This document shows positions 63,103-64,000 of a DNA stretch of 64,000 bases, one piece after another (within the stretch, counting starts at the first letter, position 1; the number at the start of each line of letters is the position of its first letter). The notes beneath the pieces are model-generated. The model was not told the DNA's origin and searched no databases. It was given only the letters and a program-made list of their open reading frames with translations. Source of the stretch: a virus; the IMG/VR virus record IMGVR_UViG_3300010367_000378, positions 1 to 64,000 of that record; one strand, given 5' to 3'. Made by a program: the position numbers and the translations under genes.

Positions 63103-63470
63103 TCACTCCTCGTCGTCGTAGAGGGCCTCGGATCGCCCCATCCCCAGGAAACGCAGGACGAGGCGAGCGATCATCTGGCCCTCCGGGTCATCCACCCCGT
63201 AGGCCGTCAGCATGGCGTTGACGGCGACGGGGTCGTGGAAGCAACCGTTCTGGTCGAGGGCTCCGATCAACTCCTCGTCGATCGTCAGCCACCAGCGCAT
63301 CTCGGGGGAGATCGGGACGGGGGCGTGCTCTGGTTCGAGCCCTCCCGGCGTCCCGGTCTCAGGATCAATTGGCCGGGTTTCCAGCCGCTTGATGTGGTCG
63401 TAGAGGTCCTTGTCCTTCGACCTCAGTCGGCCCAGTCGAATTCGCCGGGCCGCCCAAACTCGTAGGCTTC
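63103..63470 (-). CDS. Tail assembly chaperone T-like extension (-1 frame)
   Basis: The open frame ends at 63103 just before the tape measure start and has no start codon of its own with a ribosome site. It would be expressed by -1 slippage in the upstream gene at GGGGGAA (63468-63474): product ...KLG then GSLRVWAARRIRLGRLRSKD. The distinct part includes DHIKRLETRPIDPETGTPGG and ISPEMRWWLTIDEELIGALD. This matches the G/GT arrangement before tape measure genes. Confidence 0.75.
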
Positions 63471-64000
63471 CCCCAGCTTGTAGATCTCCTCCTCCTTCAC
63501 GCGCTGCAGCGCCTTGGAGGTCTGGAAGAGCTGGGTCAGCATGGTGATCGACGTCTCGAGCATGGGCGACAGGATCGTGCGCAGCTTCTCGGCGTTGCGG
63601 GCGCGGTCCTCCGACGAGCTCTTCTTCGGCAGGCGCTCGAAGTTGATGAGGATGAACCCGCCCTCCACCTCGTCGACCTTCAGCCCGTAGTCGCGGGCCT
63701 TCTGGAGCGCGCGGCGGCCCCCCTCGATCTGGGCGAGGATGTCCGGGTCCTGGCTCTCGACGCCGGGCTGGCCGACGTTGACCTGGCCCTCGATCTCGGT
63801 GATCGCCATCGTCACCGCGGCCCGCGTGATGCCGATCTGCTCCTCCGCCGGGATGTCGTCGTTGTCGTTGAGGCCGAGACGCACACGGACCGCCCGCTCG
63901 GCAGCCTCGCGCTTCGCCACGACCGCGCCGACGTGGAAGGGGCGCAGGCGCACCTTCAGGCCGCCGAAGCGGGGCCCCAGGTTGCACCAGATCCCGAGGC
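63423..64000 (-). CDS. Tail assembly chaperone G-like protein, 5' end outside the window
   Basis: The frame is open to the right edge (LGIWCNLGPRFGGLKVRLRP before the first GTG), so the start lies beyond 64000. Visible part about 192 residues: VRLRPFHVGAVVAKREAAER, AVTMAITEIEGQVNVG, FILINFERLPKKSSSEDRAR, ITMLTQLFQTSKALQRVKEE, end EFGRPGEFDWAD. Such proteins bind and solubilise the tape measure protein during tail assembly. The frameshift candidate lies 51 bases before its stop. Confidence 0.78.
   Translation of the reverse strand, partial: LGIWCNLGPRFGGLKVRLRPFHVGAVVAKREAAERAVRVRLGLNDNDDIPAEEQIGITRAAVTMAITEIEGQVNVGQPGVESQDPDILAQIEGGRRALQKARDYGLKVDEVEGGFILINFERLPKKSSSEDRARNAEKLRTILSPMLETSITMLTQLFQTSKALQRVKEEEIYKLGEAYEFGRPGEFDWAD
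63468..63474 (-). promoter_or_regulatory. Candidate -1 ribosomal frameshift site
   Basis: Minus strand G GGG GAA in the chaperone frame CTG GGG GAA. Slippage gives GGG GGA and enters the T frame. The site fits only partly the X XXY YYZ rule: P-site re-pairing is perfect, the A-site mismatches at one base. Confidence 0.45.

Noticed and set aside
1-64000. CRISPR array, tRNA genes, insertion sequence, integrase or toxin-antitoxin pair
   Set aside because: No spaced direct repeats of CRISPR type, no cloverleaf in the few gaps, and no transposase or recombinase motifs were recognised. A computed scan could still find a tRNA.

Overview
The window is one side of a large, high-GC double-stranded DNA phage or prophage genome with a siphovirus-like long tail. 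The evidence is a tail assembly chaperone pair with a frameshift arrangement, a 2687-residue tape measure protein, a tail hub and fibre set, an M15 endolysin, a RecT plus YqaJ-type exonuclease pair, a ParB-methyltransferase fusion and about 60 small, tightly overlapping genes. Terminase, portal, capsid and integrase genes are not seen and presumably lie outside the window, probably beyond the right edge. The host cannot be fixed. The GC content, a CarF/TMEM189-like desaturase and a secreted domain that I recall from Acidobacteriota-like genomes point to a high-GC Gram-negative host, but this is inference.

Layout. (1) 1-25,152, leftward: an early/replication block starting at the gene ending 24,718 and reading left. 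It encodes an SMC-like ATPase, YqaJ exonuclease, RecT, a DUF1376-like replication protein, a lipid desaturase-like protein, a DEDDh exonuclease, many hypothetical and small Cys-rich proteins, a cysteine hydrolase, a patatin-like lipase and the ParB-methyltransferase. (2) 25,277-45,444, rightward: a RecU-like resolvase, a LAGLIDADG-type protein, a HerA-like ATPase, a LexA-like C-terminal domain, a Gp37/Gp68 protein, a BCS1-like AAA ATPase, a PAPS-reductase-like protein, conserved phage proteins, an HNH endonuclease and a putative nuclease. (3) 45,441-64,000, leftward: endolysin and exported proteins, tail fibre, tail hub, tape measure and tail chaperones, with the last gene cut by the window edge.

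Regulation. Five places carry a sigma70-like promoter wrapped around an inverted repeat related to CTATACGNNCGTATAG. Each sits in front of a transcription unit (leftward at 316, 1,249, 25,152 and 48,249; rightward at 25,277 and 37,197). This looks like one regulon. No complete repressor with a helix-turn-helix was recognised in the window. A LexA-like domain that lacks both the DNA-binding half and the catalytic lysine is present at 32,194.

Most notable accessory functions are a CarF/TMEM189-like lipid desaturase fused to an extra domain, a patatin-like lipase, a BCS1-like membrane AAA ATPase, a nicotinamidase/isochorismatase-like hydrolase and a tail fibre with a Sec-type signal peptide. Five apparent single-base frameshifts (near 148, 8,550, 43,690, 43,838 and 44,281) suggest either sequencing errors or decaying genes. 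Coding density is very high, no gap exceeds 300 bases, and no tRNA or CRISPR array was recognised.
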